From: an uncultured Nitrosopumilaceae archaeon
GTDB taxonomy: Archaea; Thermoproteota; Nitrososphaeria; Nitrososphaerales; Nitrosopumilaceae
DNA: 12,632 nt
Assembly (NCBI GenBank): GCA_937875805.1
Contig: CALFHG010000312.1
Location: forward strand, 1 to 12,632
Direction of reading: 5' to 3'
The first letter of the stretch is position 1. Every line of letters starts with the position of its first letter. Positions 1 through 7,199 of the stretch are shown in pieces. A model generated the notes under the pieces. That model did no database searches. It saw only the letters and a program-made list of their open reading frames with translations, and had not been told where the DNA came from. The translations under genes and the position numbers were made by a program.

Positions 1-789
1 ATTAATCAAGCATTAGACGATGAACTCTCCATTTATTCAGGATCGGAATTCATTGAACCTTTAAAATATTCCTTAGAGGGGGGAAAACGAATTAGACCCA
101 TAATTTTGAATTTGGCAGCTGAGAGTGTAGGTAAAATTGATGAAAATGTCCTTTCAGCTTCATGTGCTGTAGAATTTCTTCATATGGAATCAATCATCCA
201 TGATGATATTATTGATAATGAAACAATGAGAAGGCAAAAGGATCCTTTTCATGTAAAATATGGCTATAACACCAGCGTGTTAACTGGCGATTTTGTTTTA
301 GGATTAATTCTTGCAATTTCTTCCAGATTAGACAATGCTAGAATTACAAAAGATTTGGCTACCACTGCCATGCAAATGAGCGAGGGGGAAATGATTGAAG
401 GCATATTAGAAAATAGCAAGGATGTAACATTTGATGATTATCTTAAAGTTATTGAATACAAGACGGCAGTTGCATTTCAAGTTGCAGCTAGAATAGGGGC
501 AATTATTGCAAATGGAACTGAAGAGCAAATCGAGGGTTTAACTGAATATGGAAAAAATATTGGAATTGCATATCAAATTAGAGATGATTTGTTAGATTGG
601 AAAAATGAAGATAAATTATTTAATTTGTTAGTTAAGAAAAGTTCTGATCCTCGAGATGTATTTAATAAAATGGAAGAAATGTTAAAAGAGTTTTCAGAAA
701 AAGCAAGATCTGCATTAAGAAAGATTCCAAATAATGATGCAAAAATAAATCTAGATAATTTAATTAAATTTACTTCGTTTAAGGCATAA
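1..789 (+). CDS. trans-polyprenyl diphosphate synthase, 5'-truncated
   Basis: Isoprenyl diphosphate synthase that condenses isopentenyl diphosphate onto an allylic diphosphate to lengthen a prenyl chain. The frame is open from base 1 to the TAA at 787-789 (262 codons), so the start lies outside the window; the Met at 106 is internal because the conserved GGKRIRP motif is upstream of it (79-99). The first Asp-rich motif DDIID is at 202-216, followed by the Arg pair in ETMRR. The second, DDLLD in QIRDDLLDW, is at 583-597. Both Mg-diphosphate sites are therefore intact. The residue five before the first motif is Glu, not a bulky aromatic, which argues against a short farnesyl-stopping enzyme. 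The product may be geranylgeranyl or longer, for ether lipids or a quinone tail; chain length cannot be fixed by reading. It overlaps nuoN tail-to-tail by 11 bp. Probably only 10-25 residues are missing. Confidence 0.9.
   Translation: MNQALDDELSIYSGSEFIEPLKYSLEGGKRIRPIILNLAAESVGKIDENVLSASCAVEFLHMESIIHDDIIDNETMRRQKDPFHVKYGYNTSVLTGDFVLGLILAISSRLDNARITKDLATTAMQMSEGEMIEGILENSKDVTFDDYLKVIEYKTAVAFQVAARIGAIIANGTEEQIEGLTEYGKNIGIAYQIRDDLLDWKNEDKLFNLLVKKSSDPRDVFNKMEEMLKEFSEKARSALRKIPNNDAKINLDNLIKFTSFKA
741..750 (-). terminator. possible T-rich terminator of the nuo cluster
   Basis: Minus-strand ATTTATTTTT lies about 29 bases beyond the nuoN stop, inside the 3' coding end of the convergent prenyl synthase. 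It is the nearest T-rich tract where nuo transcripts could end; the region is AT-rich throughout, so this is weak. Confidence 0.25.
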
Positions 790-2263
790 GACCTAAACTA
801 ATTATCGGAGTTGCAAATTCTACAAATTTAATTAATGGTTCTGGATATACACCAAATCCTACCAAGAAGATTGTTGAGAAAATCATAACAGCTATAATGG
901 ATTTTGGTTCTGCAACTCTCTTTTCAGTTTCTCCTTCAAAGTACATCTTTCTTGTAATCCAACCATAGTAAGCAAGGGATAATGCACTGTTAAGGACACC
1001 AGCAATTGCAAGCCAAGGTGCCCACCATATTACTGAACCAGCATCTAAAGCACTTCCAAATAACATCAATTTACTCCAGAATCCTGAAAGTGGAGGAATT
1101 CCTGCCAAAGCAAATAATGCAATAACTAATCCTAGTGCAGTAATTGGCATTCGTCTTCCAAGTCCTTGTAATTTGTCAATGTGAGTGACTGCAAGTGTTG
1201 TAACAATGCCTGTAACTGCAATAAATGCAGCACCTTTCATTACTGCGTGATTCATAATTTGATACAAAGAGCCCTGTAAACCAAGGGAGCTGTGTGGTGC
1301 AACTGCAAGTCCAATCAAAATGTATCCTGCATGTGCTATACTAGAATATGCTAACATTCTAGAAATGTTCTTTTGCATAATTGCAGCAACATTTCCAATA
1401 GTCATTGTCATTACTGCTATAATTCCTAAAGCCAAAGTCCAATCAAGATTCAAAACAATCATTCCAAGAACTACAATTCTAATTGTTGCAGCAAATCCTG
1501 CTTTTTTAGTTGCAGCAGCTAATAGTGCTGTAATTGTAGGTGGAGCACCCTCATAGGTATCTGGAAGCCATTGATGGAAAGGTACAAGTCCCATTTTGAA
1601 TCCAAATCCTGCAATAAACATTCCAACAGAAAGTAATGCAAGTGGCAACATGGAAGGATCAAGTGTTGAATAACCTTGAATGACTTCTCCAATATTTGTA
1701 GAACCTGTTAATCCATAAGAAATTGAAATTCCGTAAACTATGATTGCAGAAGACAATGCACCAAAGAGGAAATATTTTAGAGCAGCTTCATTAGAACTTG
1801 GATTCTTTTTCATATATCCAACCAAGATGTACGTTGGAATACTCATCAGCTCCCATGCAACAAATAACATAATCAAATCAGTAGAATATGCAACTAGCAC
1901 CATACCAATAGTTGCAAGTAAAATTAGGGAATAGTAAACTGCTGGCGAGTTATGCTTTCGCATATAATTAAAAGATCCAACAGTTGTGAAAATAGCAACA
2001 ATAAGCATTGCAATTGCAAAGAATCCTCCAAATGCATCATCTACAATTACGTCTTCAGAGAACAGGGCACCGGGTGCAATATTTTCTGCATAAAATTGGT
2101 ATCCAACATAGCCCATAGATACAATTAATGCTGCAAATGCAATGATTGCATAAAATGAGTTTGAGCCTTGTTCTTTTCTTGCAATGCTGATTATTGGAAG
2201 AAGAATTCCGACAGTACCCAAAATTGCAATTAATATCAATGGAGTTGAAGTAATTTCTAACAT
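779..2263 (-). CDS. nuoN: NADH-quinone oxidoreductase-like complex I subunit N (antiporter-like)
   Basis: One of three antiporter-like proton-channel subunits of the complex I membrane arm, 494 residues, close to the bacterial length, about 14 membrane helices. The expected channel residues are present: E138 in WELMSIPTY (TM5), K163 in ALKYFLFGAL, K223 in GFKMGLVPFHQWLPD (TM7), the K253/K254 pair (TM8) and K398 in GFWSKLMLF (TM12). The signature around SRMLAYSSIAHAGY (301-314) marks the family. The ATG at 2263 follows the nuoL stop by 12 bp, with a GGAG Shine-Dalgarno in TAGGAGAATGATGAAATG; two nearer ATGs in that string are out of frame. It is the last gene of the nuo cluster and its TAA lies inside the 3' end of the convergent prenyl synthase. 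All three channel motifs look functional. Confidence 0.96.
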   Translation of the reverse strand: MLEITSTPLILIAILGTVGILLPIISIARKEQGSNSFYAIIAFAALIVSMGYVGYQFYAENIAPGALFSEDVIVDDAFGGFFAIAMLIVAIFTTVGSFNYMRKHNSPAVYYSLILLATIGMVLVAYSTDLIMLFVAWELMSIPTYILVGYMKKNPSSNEAALKYFLFGALSSAIIVYGISISYGLTGSTNIGEVIQGYSTLDPSMLPLALLSVGMFIAGFGFKMGLVPFHQWLPDTYEGAPPTITALLAAATKKAGFAATIRIVVLGMIVLNLDWTLALGIIAVMTMTIGNVAAIMQKNISRMLAYSSIAHAGYILIGLAVAPHSSLGLQGSLYQIMNHAVMKGAAFIAVTGIVTTLAVTHIDKLQGLGRRMPITALGLVIALFALAGIPPLSGFWSKLMLFGSALDAGSVIWWAPWLAIAGVLNSALSLAYYGWITRKMYFEGETEKRVAEPKSIIAVMIFSTIFLVGFGVYPEPLIKFVEFATPIISLGLMP

Positions 2264-2275
2264 TTCATCATTCTC

Positions 2276-4354
2276 CTATATCAACAATATCAGAACTACG
2301 AATAGTAATCCTGCTCCAAATACGAATAGATATGATTGTGAAACACCGGTTTGAGTTCCTTGAATGACTTTGGCACTCCATCCAACTGCTTTTTGGACTC
2401 CAGCATTCATACCGTAATCAATAGCTGTCTTTTCAAAGTATCGGAATACTCCTCTTGCAAGCCATAGAGGGGCTACAACAAAGCACCAGTATACCATTGC
2501 GTTAAGATACCATCTGTTTAAGAAAAATTTGTGAATAGCATAAAAGACAATATTTGAATTTACAAATTTCACAGGATCAACCCATCTACCAATATAGAAT
2601 ATGTAACCTAATCCAATTCCAGTAGCAAATGCTACCAGTGAAGAACCTAAAGCAACAGGATTAAGACCTTGTAAGAATTCAGGTAAGATTGATGCTTCAT
2701 TTGTAACATGTGCAGTGTGAATACCAAATGATTCTTCAAGATAATCTACAAACAAGTGATGTAGTCCTTCTTCTGCAGATAATCCAATAAGACCAATTCC
2801 AATAGTAAGTACTGCAAGAATTCCATATGGAATCCACATGGACATTGGTGCTTCATGAATATGATGCCCTTCTTCTTCCATCTTTTCGATGTGTTTACTC
2901 TTCTTTCCAAAGAAGACCAATCCAATCATTCTTGTTGTATAAAATGCAGTGATAACAGCAGTTAGAACAGCGATAAGGTATAATGGCATTGCCCATTCAT
3001 TTCCAGATGTATAGACTGCAGCAAAGATTGCATCCTTACTCCAAAAGCCCGTAGTGATAAATGGTGCACCCATTAAACCAAGACCTGCAGCCCACATGAA
3101 CACATAAGTTTTTTTCATTTGTTTTCTCAAACCACCCATATCGCTCATAAATCTAGAGCCAACAATATGTAACAAAGAACCTGCTGCCATGAATAATGAA
3201 GCCTTGAACATTGCGTGAGAAATTAAATGATAAAATCCTGCAGTATAACCATCAACGTATTGATGAGACAACCCTGCAACACCTAATGCCATCATCATAT
3301 AACCAATTTGAGAACCAGTAGAATATGCAAGAACTTTCTTAATTTCATTATTCACCATACCTTGTGTTGCAAGTAATAATGCAGTAATTGCACCAGTCCA
3401 AGCAATTATCTCAAAGAATTGGTCTGCCATAATTCCTGCTGCACCTAATGCAAATACGAGGGGACCAATTCTTGCAACTAAGAACACACCTGCTTTAACC
3501 ATAGTTGCTGCGTGAATTAATGCAGAAACTGCAGTAGGACCAGTCATTGCTTCTAACAACCATTCGTTTAGTGGGAATTGTGCAGATTTTCCCATTGCAC
3601 CACCAAATAATAAAACAAATGCAGGAACTAATAATCCCTGAGCAGCCATGCTAGTTGCCCAATCAGTATCATGCATTAATTCTTTAAATCCAAAAGTACC
3701 TGCAAACAAAAAGATCAACAACATACCTGCAATCATCATCACATCTCCAACTTTGGTCATGATGAATGCCTTCATTCCAGCATGTGTTGGTGAATAGTAA
3801 TCTAACATACCAAGAACAGTTCTACCTTCAACACCAACATGATCTTTCTTTTTATCACGATACCAAAAGCTAATCAATGCGTAAGACGCAAGTCCTACAC
3901 CTTCCCATCCAAAGAATACTTGTAACAAGTTATCAGATAGTACGATTAATTGCATTGAACCAATAAAGAACAACATCCAGAACCAGAATCTTGTAATGTC
4001 TTTATCGCCTTTCATGTATCCAGTACTGTAAATCATAATGAGGAATGAAATCCAACCAACTACATTGGCCATTATTATTGAAAGAGGATCTGCTAAGACT
4101 CCAGCTTTAAGACCAAGTGCATCTATCCACATTATCTGATCATGTATTTCATGAGCCTCCAAAGCCATTGGAAGAAGTGATGCTGCAGATAATGCACTCA
4201 TCAAAGCAAATGCCACTGCAACATATCCAGTTGCATGTTTTGATAATTTTCCAACACCAGGAATAATTAATGCAGCTACAAATGGCAGAATCCAAACTAG
4301 CCAAGCGCTTGCTGCTCCAATTTCAAATGGTAATCCGAAAGCTTCTGTTGCCAT
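2276..4354 (-). CDS. nuoL: Complex I subunit L (distal antiporter-like subunit)
   Basis: Distal proton-channel subunit of complex I, 692 residues, longer than E. coli NuoL (613), mostly through the C-terminal part (from about 540) that in the family carries the lateral helix and terminal membrane helix. Channel residues seen: E151 in FFGWEGVGLASY, D204 in KVGDVMM, K256 in GKSAQFPLNEW, H281 in ALIHAATMV, K384 in AMFKASLFMAAGS and K440 in GFWSKDAI. A His/Glu-rich hydrophilic loop (487-502) precedes EAPMSMWIP, as is usual. Odd points: K287 stands where bacteria have Thr, and the motif normally written WLPDAMEGPTPVSA reads WLLEAMTGPTAVSA, losing two prolines. The ATG at 4354 comes 3 bp after the nuoM stop, with GGGAG nine bases upstream. 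Here nuoL follows nuoM, the reverse of the bacterial L-M order. Confidence 0.96.
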   Translation of the reverse strand: MATEAFGLPFEIGAASAWLVWILPFVAALIIPGVGKLSKHATGYVAVAFALMSALSAASLLPMALEAHEIHDQIMWIDALGLKAGVLADPLSIIMANVVGWISFLIMIYSTGYMKGDKDITRFWFWMLFFIGSMQLIVLSDNLLQVFFGWEGVGLASYALISFWYRDKKKDHVGVEGRTVLGMLDYYSPTHAGMKAFIMTKVGDVMMIAGMLLIFLFAGTFGFKELMHDTDWATSMAAQGLLVPAFVLLFGGAMGKSAQFPLNEWLLEAMTGPTAVSALIHAATMVKAGVFLVARIGPLVFALGAAGIMADQFFEIIAWTGAITALLLATQGMVNNEIKKVLAYSTGSQIGYMMMALGVAGLSHQYVDGYTAGFYHLISHAMFKASLFMAAGSLLHIVGSRFMSDMGGLRKQMKKTYVFMWAAGLGLMGAPFITTGFWSKDAIFAAVYTSGNEWAMPLYLIAVLTAVITAFYTTRMIGLVFFGKKSKHIEKMEEEGHHIHEAPMSMWIPYGILAVLTIGIGLIGLSAEEGLHHLFVDYLEESFGIHTAHVTNEASILPEFLQGLNPVALGSSLVAFATGIGLGYIFYIGRWVDPVKFVNSNIVFYAIHKFFLNRWYLNAMVYWCFVVAPLWLARGVFRYFEKTAIDYGMNAGVQKAVGWSAKVIQGTQTGVSQSYLFVFGAGLLFVVLILLI

Positions 4355-4357
4355 GAT

Positions 4358-5911
4358 CTAAACTCCCAACACTCCGTTCATGTATGGAATTATTGTCTTC
4401 AAGAAAATATCTGGATAAATACCAACTACAATTGAGAATCCTGCCAATACCATCATTGGTACAGTCATGTGCCAGCTTCCTTCCTTCACATGTTCAAGAT
4501 GCTCAGGAGTTTTTCCAAAGAATACACGTTTTAGCATCCATAGCATGTAAGACATTGTAAGTGCTGTTGCGATTAGACCTAGACCAAATGTTACTGCTCT
4601 AAGTGTTGAGCCTTCTTCAATTGCAGTCTCTAATGCACCGAAAAAGAGAATCCATTCTCCCATGAAACCACTTGTTGGTGGAACACCCATTATTGTTAAT
4701 GCACCAATAACTGCACATACTGCAGTGATTGGCATCTTTCCTGCTAATCCTCCAAGTTTAGAAATACTTCTAGTTCCAACTTTAACAATAATAATTCCAG
4801 CCATCATGAAGAGAATGCCTTTACCAATGGCGTGTGTTACATACATCATCTCAGCACCTGCAAGACCAAGTACAGAAATTGAACCAATACCAAATAGGAT
4901 GTAACCCATCTGACTAATACTAGAATATGCAAGCATACGTTTCAAGTCATCTTGCATCAGCGCCATTGCACCACCGTAAATCATTGTAACAAGACCCCAA
5001 ATGTGGAACCATATTGCAAGATCTGCATACGCTGCAGGTAAGAATTCAACAATTAATCTAAAAATACCATAAGCACCAATTCCGATCATGGCAGGGGACA
5101 ATAATGCACTGATTGGTGTTGGTGCAGAACCGTGAACATATGGAAGCCAAATGTGGAACATAAAGACTGCTAGTTTTACACCAAGTCCAATTGAAATCGC
5201 AACTGCCGAAAGCATGACAATGTCAGAAGGTATTTCAGATTCATTGATGTCTGCAAAGTCAAAACTTCCAATGGTCAAACCAATCATCAAAAATCCTAAT
5301 AGTAAAACTACTGCACCAGCATGAGTCCAAAATAAGAACATTAAACCAATCTTTCTTCTTGGGCCATCACCCCAAAGTGCAACTAAAAAGAAACCTGGAA
5401 TTAACATAACTTCAAAGAATACATAAAATTCAATCAAATTAGTTGAAAGAACTGTTCCAAGCATACCCATTGCAAACACAAGATAAAGTGCAAAGTAAAG
5501 TCCAGATTTAGCATTTACATAATTTGCAAGAGATGAAGATTCAACGATAGAAGTTTGACCACTTGCAGAGGTGTTGATTTTATGTTCTTCCTCAAATTGT
5601 TCATGGAATTTATGAACCATGTATGGTTTTGAGTAAATCGCCAAGATAGTAGATAAAACATAAATCATTATTGCAAATGGTGATGCCAATCCATCAAGTA
5701 AGAAACCAAATTCACCAAACTGCTCTGTCCATGGATAATGTTCCTCTACAGTACCAGATAATGCTGCATTAATTACGAGAATTGTTGTATACAATAGAAT
5801 TGCAAATGTAAACCACATTGCAGGTGTAGGTCCAACTTTTCTTCCAATAATGTAAGCTACTGGTGATAAAAGTAATGGCAAGAATACTGCTTGTAATAAT
5901 GCATATTCCAT
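4358..5911 (-). CDS. nuoM: Complex I subunit M (antiporter-like)
   Basis: Middle antiporter-like channel subunit of complex I, 517 residues. E167 in FFEVMLIPGFFLVALWG (TM5), K246 in GVKLAVFMFHIWLP (TM7) and E419 in GFMGEWILFFG (TM12) correspond to E. coli E144, K234 and E407. The family signature DDLKRMLAYSSISQMGY lies at 321-337. The TM8 lysine that bacterial NuoM has in LLKxxxYG is absent: the aligned residue is G277 in AMIGIGAYG. A hydrophilic stretch at about 97-137, rich in His, Glu and Ser, enlarges the loop between early helices. The ATG at 5911 shares one base with the nuoK stop (TAATG), with GAAGGG just upstream. The subunit identity is firm because the TM12 charged residue is Glu, as in NuoM, not Lys as in L and N. 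Confidence 0.96.
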   Translation of the reverse strand: MEYALLQAVFLPLLLSPVAYIIGRKVGPTPAMWFTFAILLYTTILVINAALSGTVEEHYPWTEQFGEFGFLLDGLASPFAIMIYVLSTILAIYSKPYMVHKFHEQFEEEHKINTSASGQTSIVESSSLANYVNAKSGLYFALYLVFAMGMLGTVLSTNLIEFYVFFEVMLIPGFFLVALWGDGPRRKIGLMFLFWTHAGAVVLLLGFLMIGLTIGSFDFADINESEIPSDIVMLSAVAISIGLGVKLAVFMFHIWLPYVHGSAPTPISALLSPAMIGIGAYGIFRLIVEFLPAAYADLAIWFHIWGLVTMIYGGAMALMQDDLKRMLAYSSISQMGYILFGIGSISVLGLAGAEMMYVTHAIGKGILFMMAGIIIVKVGTRSISKLGGLAGKMPITAVCAVIGALTIMGVPPTSGFMGEWILFFGALETAIEEGSTLRAVTFGLGLIATALTMSYMLWMLKRVFFGKTPEHLEHVKEGSWHMTVPMMVLAGFSIVVGIYPDIFLKTIIPYMNGVLGV

Positions 5912-6216
5912 TATCCCTTCAAGCTCCTAAAGTCTGCAATATCGACATTTTGATACATACGATAAGCTACAATGATTAATGACAATCCGACTGCCACTTC
6001 TGCTGCAGCAATTGCAATAGAAAATAATGCCATGGTTTGACCACCACTATGTGGTAAGAATCTACCAAATGCAACAATGTTCAAGTTTGCTGCATTGATA
6101 ATAATTTCAACTGCAAAAAGCATTCTAATGAAATTGCGTTTTACTGCAAGACCATAGATTCCTATGCCGAGTAAGGCAACAGATACTAGTGTAAAATCAA
6201 TTAGCTCGCTGGTCAT
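5911..6216 (-). CDS. nuoK: Complex I subunit K
   Basis: Small three-helix membrane subunit of complex I, homologous to MrpC, contributing to the proton path between NuoJ/H and the antiporter-like subunits; 101 residues from the chosen start. Both conserved membrane glutamates are present: E37 in MLFAVEIIINAANLN and E73 in AIAAAEVAVGLSLI (E36 and E72 in E. coli). The frame also has an ATG at 6225 (giving MWRM...), but a GAGAGG sequence at 6226-6231 touches that ATG directly while lying nine bases from the ATG at 6216, so the shorter start is preferred; the resulting length also suits the family. The 5' end overlaps nuoJ by 20 bp, and the TAA shares one base with the nuoM ATG. Confidence 0.94.
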   Translation of the reverse strand: MTSELIDFTLVSVALLGIGIYGLAVKRNFIRMLFAVEIIINAANLNIVAFGRFLPHSGGQTMALFSIAIAAAEVAVGLSLIIVAYRMYQNVDIADFRSLKG

Positions 6217-6709
6217 TCTCCACATCCTCTCGTCTAGCTAAAACTAGTGAACCTGTAACAGATCCTGCAAGAATTAATCCCATCAAAATTAATGCTGGCC
6301 AATAATATGTTACAAAGTCAATTCCGATATCTCTAAAATTAGGAGCAGGTTCATCAGTAGTTATTGTTTTGATTCCAGAATCTAAGAATACTGCACCTAA
6401 TGAAACCATAATTATTAGCATCAATCCAATACCTGCAAACTTTCTACGTTTGTCTTCAATTTTTTTAAAGATTAATTCTCTTTTTACTAACATTACAGTA
6501 AACAAAATCAAAACAGCAATAGAACCAACATAAACTGCTATTTGGAATAATGCAACAAATGGTGCATCAAGCAAGAAAAAGAATCCTGCAATACCACCCA
6601 AAGTTCCCATTAAAGCAATAGAACCATAAATCAGTGATCTCATTTCAAGTGCTGCAATTGCAGAACCAATTGTAATTACAGTTAACGCAAGAAAAACAGC
6701 ATCAGCCAT
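6197..6709 (-). CDS. nuoJ: Complex I subunit J
   Basis: Membrane subunit of complex I with about five helices, 170 residues. It belongs with NuoK and NuoA near the E-channel that links quinone chemistry to the antiporter-like subunits. The diagnostic TM3 segment is clear: IAVYVGSIAVLILFTVML with Tyr60, where the family has a pi-bulge and a conserved tyrosine-glycine pair. A hydrophilic stretch around 76-90 (KRELIFKKIEDKRRKF) follows TM3. The frame is open back to 6754, but the ATG at 6709 is chosen because a perfect GAGGTG Shine-Dalgarno sits six bases upstream and the protein then begins at the hydrophobic MADAVFLAL. It overlaps nuoI by 8 bp and nuoK by 20 bp, which suggests coupled translation. 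Confidence 0.93.
   Translation of the reverse strand: MADAVFLALTVITIGSAIAALEMRSLIYGSIALMGTLGGIAGFFFLLDAPFVALFQIAVYVGSIAVLILFTVMLVKRELIFKKIEDKRRKFAGIGLMLIIMVSLGAVFLDSGIKTITTDEPAPNFRDIGIDFVTYYWPALILMGLILAGSVTGSLVLARREDVENDQRAN
6226..6231 (-). promoter_or_regulatory. ribosome binding site deciding the nuoK start
   Basis: Minus-strand GAGAGG inside nuoJ. It touches the ATG at 6225 with no spacing but is nine bases from the ATG at 6216, so it supports the shorter nuoK. Confidence 0.6.
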
Positions 6710-7199
6710 GTGTTGCACCTCTATCAGAAATTTGTATTTCACTGTCTTGTGCAACGTATGGTTTTACCTGTAGTTGAGCAGGAGTATAGATTAGACCTTC
6801 TTTTGAAAATGAGGATAGTTCATAATCATTAGTCATGTATAGTGCATAAAATGGACATGCATCAACACAAAGACCACAGAAAACACATTTTCCATAATCA
6901 ATTTGTGGCATGATTGATTTTTTATTTTGTTTTTGTTCTTCTGGAACTTTTACCATTGCAATAGCTTCTGCAACACCTTCACATGCGATTGAACATAATT
7001 GGCAACCAGTACAGTGATCATGGAATAGCATATGACGCCCTTTTAGTCCAGCAATACCAACACCTGTTGACGGATCAAATTGGTATCCATCACCTACAAA
7101 CTTTAGTTTCTCTTCAGGATAACGAAGAGTGAATCTCTTCATTGCAATATGTTTAATTCCCGAATTTAATGCACGAATAATACCAGTTGCAGTTCCCAT
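6702..7199 (-). CDS. nuoI: Complex I subunit I, 8Fe ferredoxin-like
   Basis: Iron-sulfur subunit of the connecting module, holding the two [4Fe-4S] clusters N6a and N6b that deliver electrons to N2 in NuoB; 165 residues. The two cluster motifs are complete: C63-x2-C66-x2-C69-x3-C73 in CTGCQLCSIAC, and C105-x2-C108-x2-C111-x3-C115 in CVFCGLCVDACP. The first motif is followed by EG instead of the usual Pro. The N-terminal 30 residues (GIIRALNSGIKHI, then RYPEE) form the amphipathic membrane-anchoring part normal for NuoI. The start is well supported: AGGAGG at 7209-7214 lies nine bases upstream, and the ATG shares one base with the nuoH stop (TAATG). With NuoEFG absent, these clusters are probably the entry point for electrons from a soluble carrier; that is inference. 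Confidence 0.95.
   Translation of the reverse strand: MGTATGIIRALNSGIKHIAMKRFTLRYPEEKLKFVGDGYQFDPSTGVGIAGLKGRHMLFHDHCTGCQLCSIACEGVAEAIAMVKVPEEQKQNKKSIMPQIDYGKCVFCGLCVDACPFYALYMTNDYELSSFSKEGLIYTPAQLQVKPYVAQDSEIQISDRGATHG
6716..6721 (-). promoter_or_regulatory. ribosome binding site deciding the nuoJ start
   Basis: Minus-strand GAGGTG, complementary to the usual 16S tail, lies six bases before the ATG at 6709 and within nuoI. It favours the ATG at 6709 over the in-frame ATG at 6754. Confidence 0.7.

Noticed and set aside
48..58. Possible start of the prenyl synthase inside the window (or at the Met at 106)
   Set aside because: The frame is open through base 1, the GGKRIRP motif precedes the Met at 106, and conserved residues continue to the left edge, so the true start is outside.
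1320..1934. Plus-strand open frames opposite nuoN (1320-1556, 1740-1934), and a similar one opposite nuoM (4662-4904)
   Set aside because: Antisense to conserved membrane-helix codons; the Ile/Ala/Pro-rich translations match no known family.
6710..6754. Longer nuoJ starting at 6754
   Set aside because: The extra residues are charged and out of keeping with a subunit that begins with a membrane helix; a perfect GAGGTG supports the ATG at 6709.
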